Positions 1 through 9,900 of a stretch of DNA of 64,000 bases are shown piece after piece (positions within the stretch are counted from its first letter, which is position 1; every line of letters starts with the position of its first letter). A program made the translations under genes and the position numbers. Location of the stretch: NCBI RefSeq assembly GCF_023856365.1, contig NW_026042671.1, positions 1-64,000 on the forward strand, given 5' to 3'. Under the pieces are notes generated by a model. The model did no database searches and had not been told where the DNA came from. It saw nothing but the letters and a program-made list of their open reading frames with translations. The DNA comes from Brienomyrus brachyistius. Taxonomy: Eukaryota > Chordata > Actinopteri > Osteoglossiformes > Mormyridae.

Positions 1-1274
1 ATTTGTTCTGCATTACTGTACTGCTTTGGAGCCTTTTGATATTAAGGTGAATAACACAGGTGAAAAATTAAGGTGAAAAAAGAGACAGATGCATTGACAG
101 CAGTCGTGGCCACACTTTGGACTGGGAGTGTAAGAGCAAAGGAAACTGAATCCACTATGTTCTGTCCTGTAAATTTTTATTAAACACCACATGACACACA
201 TACGAGTCCTGTTTTAACTTTCAGGGCTGATGGTCTGCAGCCTGGCTTGTGTTCTACAGTGCAGCGCAGGTGCAGTCACTGTGCTGAGCCCGGCGTTATA
301 TTAATGACGCAGCCTTTCACACTGACCAGTGAGAAATAACCTTGAAAATGACTGTGCTCTTTGTGGTTCTCCTTTTTTCTTACCACCAAGCAAGAGACTA
401 AACATATTTTCTACTTATCAGTTATCAGAAATCAGAAATGTCATGCAGTAATCAGAGGTTAGACAGCAAGAATGACTTTTGTATTTTTATCTTTTGTCAA
501 TCTTTTATCCAGCGACTACTAATTCTCATCGGGGTCTGGAGAGGGTGGGACCTGTCCCAGGAAGCACAGAGCACAGGCCTGCATGGGATGCCATTCCACA
601 CAAGCAAAAACAATTAAGATGGTCAGATTTGCCTCACTGTGTGATTTTGACTGAAAGATGAACTAAGCACAGTCTTGTGTGTATAAAAATGCGTAGATTC
701 ATTTAACTTTAACAATGAGATTCAGCAACATGACCTTATAGTGTTAATGATCGGTATCTTACTGGTATTAACTGAATTATGCAAAATTCTACATTATTCT
801 ATATTATTGCACCCAAATTGTTCATACTGACTAAATGTAATTACTGACATCCTGGACATACTGCTTTTTAGGTTTGAATTTAAAATGTTAGTAGACAAAT
901 TCATGCTGTCAATAACATCTCACTTGCTCACCCACTTTTAGATAAAAATACCCTTTGTGGTTTTTCTAGTGAAGCAGTGGGCCTGAGCTGAGGACCTGAT
1001 GGTTGTGTGGTTTTCGCTCACTGAGAAGAGAGACACAAACACCCTGCTCTCAGTCGGTCAGTCTTCCTGTAAAATGCAGAGGTGAGACTGCTAGTGGAAA
1101 ATTACTGACTGCAGCGTCAACAACACATATAAACAGCAGCACAAACAAAATGTTCCACAAATGCAGGACATCTGTATGCTTACAGCACACATCAGACACG
1201 CTGACCCTCAGCACTGAGCTCCTCCAGGCTCTGTGCTCTCCCTCTTCTCTTCAATTTCTACACAAATCACTGCT
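1..1274. other. No gene recognised
   Basis: I see no convincing exon here. At about 520-610 a stretch (GGGTCTGGAGAGGGTGGGAC, then CCAGGAAGCACAG) resembles an old, reversed copy of the tail half of the SINE family found elsewhere in the window. The remainder is AT-rich and unassigned. Confidence 0.5.
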
Positions 1275-2100
1275 GCTCCAGTGAAGATCCTGAATTTTGC
1301 AGGTGATACTACTGTGTTTGCCATCATAACTGAAGGTGATGAGTCTGCCTACAGACTGGAAGTCGTACAGCTGACCATCCAGTTCTGAACTCACATTATC
1401 CCAAATGTCCACATGCTTAGACTCCTCTCATCATCAGGGAGGAGCGTCCCTTGGCACTGTAGAGTAGATGGATGAGAGCAGGCTGATAACAAGGCTGTCA
1501 TCAATTTTATGTGACACCTCTCACCCCCCCCAGCAGACTATGGAGGCCCGTAAGGGCAGCTCCTTCAGTAAGAGACTCAGACACCCGGCGTGTGACAGAA
1601 CGGTACCGCAGGTCATTGGGCCCCACAGCAGTCAGGCTTTATAATCTGCACTCTGCTCATTGAACTTTTCCCCTGTTCACTGTCTTCTGATACAGTTTCT
1701 ATCTGCTGCTGATCTGCAATATTGTTCCTCCTTATTCACTGATGTGCAGTGTTGCATTGAGCCAGTGCATTATGCCCTGTGTGGCAGCTTCCTTTGGGAG
1801 GCTAATATCTGGCACATGAGCAATAATGTTACATGCAATAGGATTGTGTATAAGTTAAGGATTGTGTATAAGTTAATTTTAATATTCCTATAATATTCCT
1901 CTGTATGTAATATATTCTTATTTTTTGTTTCTATTATTACCCTATATTTATATATACATCCATTTATTTTACATTCATAATGATGTTGTTTGTTGTTTTG
2001 TGCCCCACTGCTCTTGTAACAAGCCTCAGTCTTGACTCTCCCTTTTAAGGTCTTGGCCTTAAATCACACTCGATATAGGTGGTGTCGTCCCCATCACCCT
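1275..2100 (+). mobile_element. LINE reverse-transcriptase remnant (L2/Rex-like)
   Basis: Translating from about 1281 gives a reverse-transcriptase palm stretch in which the usual FADD motif reads FAGD, followed by the DESAYR-type segment also seen in the LINE at 47706. The 1500-1650 stretch resembles the C-terminal end of such LINE polyproteins. Stop codons break the frame and the 5' part is missing, so this is a dead 5'-truncated copy. The 3' end is a guess. Confidence 0.5.
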
Positions 2101-2596
2101 GACCAGGATACATGCTGTAAGATTAATGGATGGTGTTTATCTGTGTGATGAAAAAGAATGTGAATAAAACAAAAATGTACCATTATAAATGGGAGCCCTA
2201 GGATGTGTGGTGGTTAGAGATGTGGACTGATGAGAATTTTGCTTTTCTAAAGTTCTGTTGTGAAAACTGTACATTCCGTTCCATGTACAGTAGTGATATG
2301 TAGCAATCATGTGCTCCAGTCAAATGTCCAGCTGCATGAATAATAATGGTGGCTTGTTTGGATAAAATAACTTAGGCTGAATACTTGAAAGCGTGACCTG
2401 GGTGAGGTAGAGAGGAAACAGGGTCTTACAAGAAGCAGATATTGTTCTGTCTGTGTGGTTTTTACTCTTTGCAAAGTGAGTCCAGCACAGTGCAGTCAGT
2501 GGGTCAGTCTTCCTGAGCTGCATCTAACCAGTGGAAACATCTGCAGCACTGCAGAGAAGCACTCAGCAGACAAACAAACCCAAACAGCTTACAGCT
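2101..2596. other. No gene recognised
   Basis: Unassigned sequence. The 2450-2540 part (GTGTGGTTTTTACTC...GGTCAGTCTTCCTG) is weakly similar to 1005-1075, suggesting an old local duplication. Confidence 0.4.
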
Positions 2597-2597
2597 G

Positions 2598-2765
2598 TAT
2601 GTCACTTTTGGACAGAGGTGGACAAAGTACACAACTTCACTACTTGAGTTAAGTATAGATACTCCTCGTCAAATAATACTCAAAGTTTTTCAGTTAATTT
2701 TTTACTTCAGTTAAAGTACTGGAGTATTTGCATCTAAAAATACTTAAGTATTCAAAAGTACATTA
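2598..2765. mobile_element. hAT-type MITE-like fragment
   Basis: The sequence CAGAGGTGGACAAAGTACAC followed by ACTTGAGTTAAGTATAGATAC and repeated AAGTACTGGAGTATT blocks looks like a common teleost non-autonomous hAT element. No matching second terminus is visible, so it is partial. Confidence 0.35.
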
Positions 2766-2997
2766 TGTTTTAAATGCAAGACATTTTTCAGAACCTAATG
2801 ACTCCTGAACACCCCACTGAATACACTGACTGGCTTGTACATCTTGTAGAATAAAAAGCTTGTGGAATATGATACAATGACTATAGAAACACAACTGACA
2901 TAACAAAAGTACAGCCATTGTCATTTTCATCTTATTTAACACCCCCCACCCCACTCACACAAAAGAGCATGGTAGTGTTCTTACAGAGCCGTAGCAG

Positions 2998-3112
2998 TGT
3001 GTGTGTGTGCATGTGTGCATGTGTGTTTGTGTGTGTGTGTGTCTATGTGTGTGTGTGTTTGTGTGTCTGTGTATGTTTGTGTGTGTGTCTATGTGTGTGT
3101 ATGTTTGTGAGC
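2998..3112. repeat. (TG)n microsatellite, interrupted
   Basis: About 115 bp of TG repeat broken by TATG, TTTG and CATG variants. It gives spurious Cys/Val reading frames on both strands that are not genes. Confidence 0.9.
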
Positions 3113-3690
3113 CAAGTAACAAGACAGGGAGCAAGAAACAAAACTCCTCTTTCTTAATTATCCACATCGTTATTAACGACACAGGTATATATACAGGTAC
3201 ATATACAGGTACATGTATATACTCAAAAATACATCCAGAACACACAATTAAATGAAAAACGTAATTTAAGAACACTTGAAATTTTCATTCAGTTTCTTTC
3301 ATCTGTTTAATATAATCGATCAGTCCCTGTGCGTTTGCCCCAAACCATTCAGCATGGTACACAAGGGAGACAAGTAAGCATGTGTGACATCAAAGAACTG
3401 ATTGCAGCAACTCAGCCTTTCCACAACATTAAAGCCGCTTATTCCCCCCCATGCCATGAAGAAATAATCTCTGTGGCTCCCCTCTCCCCCTCCCTCAGCC
3501 CCCAGTCTGGCTTGAACATTTGCACTTCCAGTAAAAATGCGCCCCAAACACACTGACACCAAACTCAGCACCGGTGCTCCGTAAAATCCCGTGATTCAGT
3601 CTCAGAAGCACTGGCTCCCCTGCCCTCCTCTGAACATTATTAAAGCTACACCCTGAACACTCTGTGTGACTGACATGAATGAGAAGCATC

Positions 3691-3696
3691 TTTATT
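3691..3696 (-). terminator. AATAAA overlapping the NITR stop codon
   Basis: On the minus strand the final codons read GAA TAA AG, so the stop TAA lies inside an AATAAA polyadenylation hexamer. Whether it is the signal used cannot be told; if so, the transcript would have almost no 3' UTR. Confidence 0.4.
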
Positions 3697-3817
3697 CATA
3701 ATCTCTGTAGCGGAGGTCAGAATACAGAGTGTCATTATTCCCGTCTTTCTTCTGTCTCCTGGGTTTTGGCTTCTTAAGGTTCAGGGCAGCGTAATTCAGT
3801 GTGTCCTCGTCATGGCA
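3692..3817 (-). CDS. NITR exon 6: cytoplasmic tail with ITIM
   Basis: After the acceptor TTTGTCTCCACAG the exon reads in phase 0. It contains LNYAAL, which fits the ITIM consensus [ILVS]xYxx[LIV], and 22 residues further TLYSDL, an ITIM-like YxxL with Thr at the -2 position. A basic KKPKPRRQKK stretch lies between them. It ends at TAA (3692-3694). Paired tyrosines like these recruit SH2 phosphatases in inhibitory NITRs. Confidence 0.75.
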   Translation of the reverse strand, partial: CHDEDTLNYAALNLKKPKPRRQKKDGNNDTLYSDLRYRDYE

Positions 3818-3973
3818 CTGTGGAGACAAAGATGGCAGAATTGGATGGATCAAATCGGTTTGCTATTACCTATTTTCACAAATAGCACTTAAAATGCTGA
3901 TCCCAGGATGGAAATCAGTCTGAGGTTCATTTGTTTTACTGACGATTTGTAATTTGAAATATTTATTACATAC

Positions 3974-4020
3974 TTGCTTGCGTGACCATTCCACTTTTGA
4001 TATATCACTGTTCTTTTCAT
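3974..4020 (-). CDS. NITR exon 5: short juxtamembrane tail exon
   Basis: A 47-bp exon between acceptor TTTTAAACAG and donor GTATGT. It enters in phase 1 and leaves in phase 0, exactly what exons 4 and 6 need, and it encodes a charged stretch beginning EKNSDISKVEW. It was found by phase matching, so it is less certain than its neighbours. Confidence 0.55.
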
Positions 4021-4507
4021 CTGTTTAAAATATATAACACATCAATATATTATTTAATTTCGCACGGTATCATACCGTGGTCAGATAACATTCCGAATTT
4101 TCAAGCAATCAACATCCTTTTTGTCTCAAAAATGAAAGTAAAAATGACTTCTGTCAATTTAAGTGTGCATGTTTGGATACGTGTCATTTGTTCTCATATA
4201 TCATATATAATAAAATTGCTATAAAGGAGATCTTGGTAATAAAAGTTATTGATATGCAACTTATTGCAACATGTATATTTCAATAGATTTTGCAAAATAT
4301 GAAAGATATAATACAAAAATGTAAATCTTACAGTACAAAAAGGTTTATATAAATAAGGTGAGATTTAATAATGGATTTTAAAACTGTATTACCTGCAAGA
4401 GTGGTTTTAATATGAAAATGTTATCTATCATAAAACAATTTTATATTTCTATAATTTGTTAAAATCTACATTTTGTCCTTCTGAGTGCATAAAGCCGGGC
4501 AGCGTAC

Positions 4508-4627
4508 CTGCACAGTGTGTACAGGTCAGTTTACATCTTATACAAATGAGAGCAACGTTCAGAATAATGCTGCAAGATAAAACTATCAGCAAGCCAGAGT
4601 GAAGAGGATCCAGCAGCTTCTGAAAGC
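4508..4627 (-). CDS. NITR exon 4: transmembrane segment
   Basis: A 120-bp phase 1-1 exon (acceptor TTGTTACAG, donor GTACGC). It encodes a hydrophobic helix (GLLIVLSCSIILNVALICI) followed by a basic/Cys-rich stop-transfer segment. No charged residue lies inside the helix, which fits an inhibitory receptor rather than one pairing with an ITAM adaptor. Confidence 0.7.
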
Positions 4628-4789
4628 CTGTAACAAAGAGATAGATTTCAGCATAATGATATAGAGACACATTTCCCATTTGCTTACATTACATTAGTTA
4701 AAGATCAAATCGATAACACATTACAGCAGTTGTTTTGTAAATAGTCCATTTTTAACATGAACTTCTAGTATTTTGTATTTTAACAATTT

Positions 4790-4969
4790 ATATTAATATT
4801 TGAAATAATTATTAAATTAGGCTCCGGACCCCCCGCGACCCAATAGGATAAGCGGTTTGGAAAATGGATGGATGGATGGATATTAATATTTGAAATAATT
4901 ATTAAATTAGGCTCCGGACCCCCCGCGACCCAATAGGATAAGCGGTTTGGAAAATGGATGGATGGATGG
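4790..4969. repeat. 90-bp tandem duplication of a SINE 3' tail
   Basis: Two near-identical 90-bp units, each with an AT-rich lead followed by GGCTCCGGACCCCCCGCGAC and an ATGGATGG tail, the 3' end of the SINE family seen at 24373, 27345 and 33347. Only the tail is present, in the NITR intron between exons 3 and 4. Confidence 0.75.
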
Positions 4970-5101
4970 ATAATTATTAAATTAACATCTGTGTAATTTA
5001 ATTTAAGCACTTAAATTAGAAAATTCATTACATTAAAAAAAGAAATAAATGTCTTAATAGCAGAATAAGCTAAATAAAACTTTGAAGCAGATATACTCTC
5101 C

Positions 5102-5215
5102 ACACTGGGTGCTACCATCTATATCCAGCTGTGTGCCGTTCCCAAACAGCATCTCCCCACACTGGGTGTTACCATCTATATCCAGCTATGTGCCGTTCCC
5201 AAACAGCATCTCCCC
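5102..5215 (-). repeat. 57-bp tandem duplication of the NITR J-like end
   Basis: Two in-frame 57-bp copies cover the CGEMLFGNGT stretch and its splice donor. They differ at a few bases: the copy next to the V-fold has TAG where the other has CAG, and the donors read GTAACA and GTAGCA. Each copy therefore carries its own potential exon end (5173 or 5116). Confidence 0.85.
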
Positions 5216-5523
5216 ACACATGGCCACAGCGCAGTAGTAAGTCCCAGCATCGGAGAGGCTGAGGTTCCCCTTGGGGAGGCTGTAGACGCAGCTCCGTGTA
5301 GGAGATCCAGCCTCAGGGCTCTTCTCACACTCATCACTGCTGTTTCCAGGGCTGTAAATGACTCCAGGAAGGGATTCTCCTGATCCATGTCTGAACCAGT
5401 AAACACTGTGTTCTCCTGCACAGCTCCCAGTCTCTATCGTACACTGCAGGCTCACAGAGTCTCCTGGCTGCAATGTGTCAGACACAGGCTGCTGTACCAC
5501 AGTCCTGCTGTTGGAGTCTTTAC
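5173..5523 (-). pseudogene. NITR exon 3: I-type Ig domain, TAG-interrupted
   Basis: Begins after acceptor TTGCTTTTCAG in phase 1. It encodes an Ig fold with B-strand Cys (VSLQC), Trp core (VYWFRHGSGES), extra Cys residues typical of NITR I domains, F-strand SDAGTYYC and CGEMLFGNGT. The next codon is TAG (5186-5188) instead of the CAG in the downstream duplicate copy. Using either donor retains the TAG, so splicing cannot avoid it. All other features look intact, suggesting a recent or allelic lesion. Confidence 0.75.
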
Positions 5524-6239
5524 CTGAAAAGCAAAATAGTCATGATGACAGCCCTTTGAGAATAACAATGGAAAATACAGATCCTCAAAAATTGTTCTTA
5601 CAGATTTTTGGGAACTGAATCGATGTTCTTCTAGCCATCCAAGAAATCAGTAACTTCTTGGAGAACAGCTGACATTCTTCTCTCTTTTTATTGTATTACT
5701 GCTTATTAGTATATATCAGGTAACACTATACATTAACTGCACCTACATAATACCTAAATAAAAATTATATGATAATAACAAACATTATAATCATATAATG
5801 TCTTGTATTAATGTATGAAGGTAGATGAATATAATTAATTTCAATTCAAAGAAATGAAGTGTGTAAAGTGTACTTTATATTTTCATGATTTTCGTGACTT
5901 TACATTTGGTTTATGTTGCCCCTTTTCCACAGGAAGGTATTTATTGTTTTTGCATATTTAGCTCTTGATGTGTTTTGGTATTTTTGAGCATTTTGCTGTA
6001 GTACCTGCATAATTTAATTCAAGAGCCGAAGAGCTGTTTGCCCATTACTAGTTTGTCTATCTTTTAACATTAAAGAAAAAGTATACATAGTAAAAGGAAT
6101 TACTTGGTTTCGTAGTTCCTCCTATTTATTTTCTTATGCACACAAAAGTAAGTTTTTCCGTTCAACCATAGCACTACAGCGAAAAGCAAAACGTCATGGC
6201 AAATACAATTATGCTTTATTCCAATACACATTGCTAATT
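5524..6239 (-). other. NITR intron 2, gene-proximal part
   Basis: AT-rich intronic sequence with no recognised coding segment. A short ATG frame at about 5600-5635 ending at a GTAAGA is in the right phase but encodes no hydrophobic signal peptide, so I do not count it as an exon. Confidence 0.5.
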
Positions 6240-6425
6240 TTTCATTATTATTACATTTATTCAGCATAATATCTTCAAAGGTTTCATGATTTAATTTGCA
6301 ATCTTCTGGCCTGAAATCTTTTCCTGCTACACTGAAGACTCTCTCAGCGTGTGCAGAGAAAGCTGCAGCCAAAGGGTTGGCATCCTCTGATAAACATGGT
6401 TGGTTCAGGTATCGGTGACATTATG
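6240..6425 (-). mobile_element. hAT transposase C-terminal fragment
   Basis: The minus strand encodes HAERVFSVAGKDFRPEDCKL followed by an F-x-x-x-M-LNKC stretch, the conserved C-terminal hAT dimerisation region (SERVFSVAG-type). Sequence just upstream (RYLNQPC) matches the part normally preceding it, with an apparent internal deletion. It is a relic of a Charlie/ZBED-like element and lies immediately beside the ERV insertion site. Confidence 0.65.
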
Positions 6426-6488
6426 TGAACCTTTCATGGCAGGAATAGGGACTAGTTTGACTTTTGATGCAGGAAAAGTGTTTGGGAC

Positions 6489-6827
6489 TGTTAGGTTGAA
6501 GAAACAGTTGTTAATCATTTCTGTATGATCAGCAATGAGTGTAAATATATATGTATACGTTATTTCTTATCTTCTAGCCACATACTCTTAGCTATTGTAC
6601 TCTAAGTAGGTGGTTAACAGCTGCCTACTTAGATAAGAATCTCACTTCCCTCTCTTGCGCCCCCCATTGACTATAAATAAAGAAGACAAGGGGAACCACC
6701 CTTTGTAACACATTCTGCTGTAGTTTGCATTGCAGAGAGTGTGGGTACCCTTGCAAGTAAAACTGTAACCTGTGTGTGTCTCATAAATGTGGAGTTGGGG
6801 TGGAAACGCCGGGCGCTTTCCCCAACA
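6489..6827 (+). repeat. ERV 5' LTR
   Basis: 339 bp from TGTTAGGTTG to CCCCAACA. A CTATAAATAAAG stretch at about 6672 combines a TATA-like box with an overlapping AATAAA hexamer. The sequence is the same as 13804-14142 at every position I compared. Confidence 0.9.
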
Positions 6828-6834
6828 TAGAATT

Positions 6835-6852
6835 TGGTCCTTCGAGCCGGAT
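6835..6852 (+). other. Primer binding site, tRNA-Tyr
   Basis: TGGTCCTTCGAGCCGGAT is the exact complement of the 3' end of vertebrate tRNA-Tyr including its CCA. It starts 7 bases after the LTR, instead of the more usual 0-3. tRNA-Tyr is an uncommon primer among retroviruses. Confidence 0.8.
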
Positions 6853-7418
6853 CCGAGGAACCCCGAAGACGTCTCCAGTACGCCGAGAGAAGCGACACCG
6901 AAGTCTGTCGACAGCCACTCGAAGTCGGGTGCAAGAAAGACCTGTGATGTGAATTCGTCATCAGGCCGGTGGTTAGAACTGCGCTCGACGTCTGGTGATG
7001 TCTGAAGGACCTCGGTGACGGATCAGAGAGCACACTATACAGGTGAGAGATATGGCACCTAAGTGAGTAGGTGGCCAAGTGAGAGATACGGCACCTAAAT
7101 AAGTAGGTGGCCAAGACATGCATGTGGTTGAGGTTAGCCGAAATTAACCGGGAGAGAAAGTAGGCGTTGTTGGAAATATATACAGTGTTGTATGTGGATG
7201 TGTTTTTATAGGTTTTAGATTAACCTACACGATCCACCCTAAAAGCAACAACATACTGGTGACTGAAGGATCAAGGACGGGTTTCATCCCTGAAAACTAA
7301 CACCGCTGCTCTAATAGGGAGCAGTAGAAGGCCGTGTTAGTGTCCTCCTGAGGTCTCATGCCAGAGACTTGCTTTTAGGATTTTTTATTTTTTGTAGTGT
7401 ATCCATTAAAAGGTAACA
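6853..7418 (+). promoter_or_regulatory. ERV leader with 36-bp duplication and splice donor
   Basis: Untranslated leader between primer site and the gag start. A consensus splice donor ACAG/GTGAGAG lies at 7042/7043. Directly after it is a 36-bp unit repeated twice (7043-7078 and 7079-7114, a few substitutions), so the second copy carries another GTGAGAG. The leader is expected to hold packaging signals, but none can be defined by eye. Confidence 0.55.
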
Positions 7419-8889
7419 ATGGGGAAGAATCAAAGTAAACAAATGGAACTAGAGGGAGATGAGAAGTTTATGGAAGGATATAAGCCAGGATCAGGACAAA
7501 TAAGTAGTCAGAGATGGAGGAAAAAAACATGGGTTTGAAGGAAAACTCCACACTCCAGATATATTAAAATTACAGGGAAACTTAAAACTGGAGATGTTAC
7601 AGACTACCAATAAGAAAGAAGGTAAAGACAGAAAAAAAGAATATGTTTTTTCTGATGCATGGTTAGAACAGAGTAAATTAAGAGATAATAAAAGACAGCA
7701 AAAAAAGGGAAATAAGGAGAAAAAATTACAGGCGACTTTAATTACACTAGATGAGGAGACGGCAACAAAATCTTCTGCCGCTCCAGTTCCCTTACTGCCC
7801 CCACAAATTCCAATGATTGCGCCTGCACCAGTTCCAGCTGTAAATAGACGACAAATAGGAGGAGGGGAATCATCTCGAATGATGACCCGAGGGTCTAACC
7901 CTTCTCTGTATCCGTTAAAGGATCTGGAGACAAGTAAAGTACGCTGGCATCCAAAAAATGACACAGAACAGGAAGACTGGGAGAATGATTTGGTGTGTCC
8001 ACTCGTAGAAGTGGCAAATCCAAATCGAGGCCCAAATAATGCAGGACCCGAAACTATGTTAGTATATAGACCCTGGACCGCTGAGGATAGAACAGCGGCT
8101 TTAAAAGGAATACCCCCGGTTGAAGAAGGGGTACCCGAGTTTTGGACTGCCATCCTAGAATTACAAAGTAGTTTTCATTTGAACGGCAGGGAAATGTATA
8201 GATGTCTCAGACAGTTGTTTACCCATAAATGGGGACGTGTAGCGGGAGACTTCACAGGACATGGTAATAATGATGAAGTCTTAGCACATGACTCGCAGGA
8301 ACTCATACAAGCATTACGAGACTTGCGAAACAGGGTAGAGACAGCCTTCGTAAGACGCGCAGACTATGGACGAATAGCGCAATGTAAACAAAAAGATGGA
8401 GAGGAACCTGAGGATTTTATGGATAGAATGAGAGTTGTATTTAGAGGAAACTCAGGGATCCCATTTGATGAAGAGGCAGTAGGAGTGTACCAACAACAGC
8501 TAAAACGAGCTTTTGTCGCAGGCCTAAAGCCCGAATTGCGAAAATATCTTGACAAACATTGGGTACATCAGAATACTGGTTCAGTCCAACAAGCACTATA
8601 ATATGCTCAACACGCGCAGAAAGCGCAGAAACAGGAAAAGACAGACACAATATTCAGCGCCTCAGAAGTAGTAGCGCTAGTGCAAATGAATCCTCCGGGG
8701 AGGGGAGGATTCAGAGGAAGGTCAAGAGGCCGAGGAAGGGGGAGAGGTGTTTTCAGAAACAATTACAGGAATTCGTCTCAGCAAGATAACATTTGCTGGA
8801 CATGCAGGAAACCTGGACACTTAGCTAGGAATTGTAGAGTAGGGAAACAACCATATAACCCAAACTCCATTGAAAACAATGATCAATGA
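7419..8889 (+). pseudogene. gag: matrix, capsid, nucleocapsid (frameshift and stop)
   Basis: The start at 7419 gives MGKNQSK, a myristoylation-type N-terminus (MGxxxS). This frame ends at a TGA after 7530. The rest of gag, readable from 7594, is offset by one base, and an A7 run (7521-7527) lies between. The capsid part includes a major-homology-like Q-x3-E-x4-F-x2-R motif near 8397-8430. An in-frame TAA at 8599-8601 separates capsid from nucleocapsid. Nucleocapsid has an Arg/Gly-rich stretch and one CCHC knuckle, C-x2-C-x4-H-x4-C (8794-8835). Gag ends at TGA (8887-8889), with protease following in the same frame, which is the layout of readthrough gag-pol junctions. Expression of full Gag from this copy is not expected. 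Confidence 0.8.
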
Positions 8890-9900
8890 CCCCCCTCGGA
8901 GGCCCCTGTTACCGACACCATCCGAGGCAAAACAGAGGTGATTTTAAGAAAGGAAACGGAGGTCACTTTACAAGACCTTTTAGATAAGGAAATAGATTTA
9001 CAAGCAGTGTGTCAGTTATTAGCAGAAAGGCAGTGGGAAACCTTGCCAAGTCGGAAGTTAGTCATAAACGGCAAAGTATATGAATGTCTGTGTGACACTG
9101 GAGCATGTAGGACTGTCCTAACCTCCAGTCCTCCCGGAGTCACATATTCTTCATCAGTCATAAATATAAAAACGGCAGGAGGTCAGACAGACAGACATCA
9201 GTTAACAAACCCAGTTGCAGTAAAAGATAAGGAAACTGGACTTGAATGTCAAGCACAGGTGTTAATAAGCCCTTCTTGTCCTGTTAACTTGTTAGGCCGA
9301 GACCTTATGGTACAAATGGGCATTAGCGTGGTTGCCACAGCCACTGGCATGAAAGCAATCGTAAATGAAGAAGCTTATGTTGTGCAAGGAACCACAACAC
9401 CACAATATTACTGGTCTCTGGACCTAGGGGGAACTGCACAGACACGAGAATTATTGCGGAAAACTAGAGAAAAGCAGTCCCCTAGACAGGCCCAGTTCAT
9501 GCCTGACGATGCCTTACACGTCACTATGTGGTACAAAGACACCCTTGGACCAGATTATGTCTATGACAAAACGTTTCATGCCCTCCAAGACACTTGTATT
9601 ACCTTACAACATATGTATGTTAACCCCACCACTGGGTTTTCAGCAGCCTCAGTCATTTTATCTAACAAGCAACAGGCTGTATTTAGAGAGAGAACACCAC
9701 ACGTATCTCTTTCAAAACCACCCCAGATGCAGTGGAGAGATGTAGAGATGTTCTTACGAGATTCTATGCACAGTTACAATGACTACCAACCCGTATCTGG
9801 CTCCTGTTGGAGCTATGATGAGAAACACAATGTGTGGCGGTTTCCTTTGGGATGGAGAGTTCAAACCACTCCCACCACACACTTAAAGGACCCAACCTGA
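8890..9900 (+). CDS. ERV protease plus candidate 2H phosphoesterase-like domain
   Basis: Open in the gag frame from the TGA at 8887 to the TGA at 9898; the first ATG is 8938. Numbering from that Met, residues about 40-135 form a retropepsin: catalytic DTGA at 53-56 and the C-terminal GRD motif at 120-122. The following 180 residues are not RT. They contain HVTM (194-197) and HVSL (255-258), two H-x-[ST]-x motifs as in 2H phosphoesterases (LigT, AKAP7, coronavirus NS2, rotavirus VP3 C-terminus). The 57-residue gap is shorter than the usual 75-85, so the assignment is tentative. Some other retroviruses carry dUTPase at this position. The protein would cleave Gag-Pol; the role of the second domain is inferred only. 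Confidence 0.7.
   Translation, partial: PPSEAPVTDTIRGKTEVILRKETEVTLQDLLDKEIDLQAVCQLLAERQWETLPSRKLVINGKVYECLCDTGACRTVLTSSPPGVTYSSSVINIKTAGGQTDRHQLTNPVAVKDKETGLECQAQVLISPSCPVNLLGRDLMVQMGISVVATATGMKAIVNEEAYVVQGTTTPQYYWSLDLGGTAQTRELLRKTREKQSPRQAQFMPDDALHVTMWYKDTLGPDYVYDKTFHALQDTCITLQHMYVNPTTGFSAASVILSNKQQAVFRERTPHVSLSKPPQMQWRDVEMFLRDSMHSYNDYQPVSGSCWSYDEKHNVWRFPLGWRVQTTPTTHLKDPT

Noticed and set aside
244..283. Recombination-signal-like arrangement: GGCTTGTGT, 24-bp spacer, CACTGTG
   Set aside because: Neither flank encodes a V or J segment, the nonamer matches only 7 of 9, and NITR genes do not rearrange. Chance is likely.
2918..3275. Cys/Val- and His/Thr-rich frames over the TG tract
   Set aside because: Translation of a microsatellite.
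5596..5632. Minus-strand ATG frame ending at GTAAGA in phase with NITR exon 3, as an alternative first exon
   Set aside because: The encoded MARRTSIQFPKI is not hydrophobic and exon 2 at 15082-15429 already fits with a real signal peptide.
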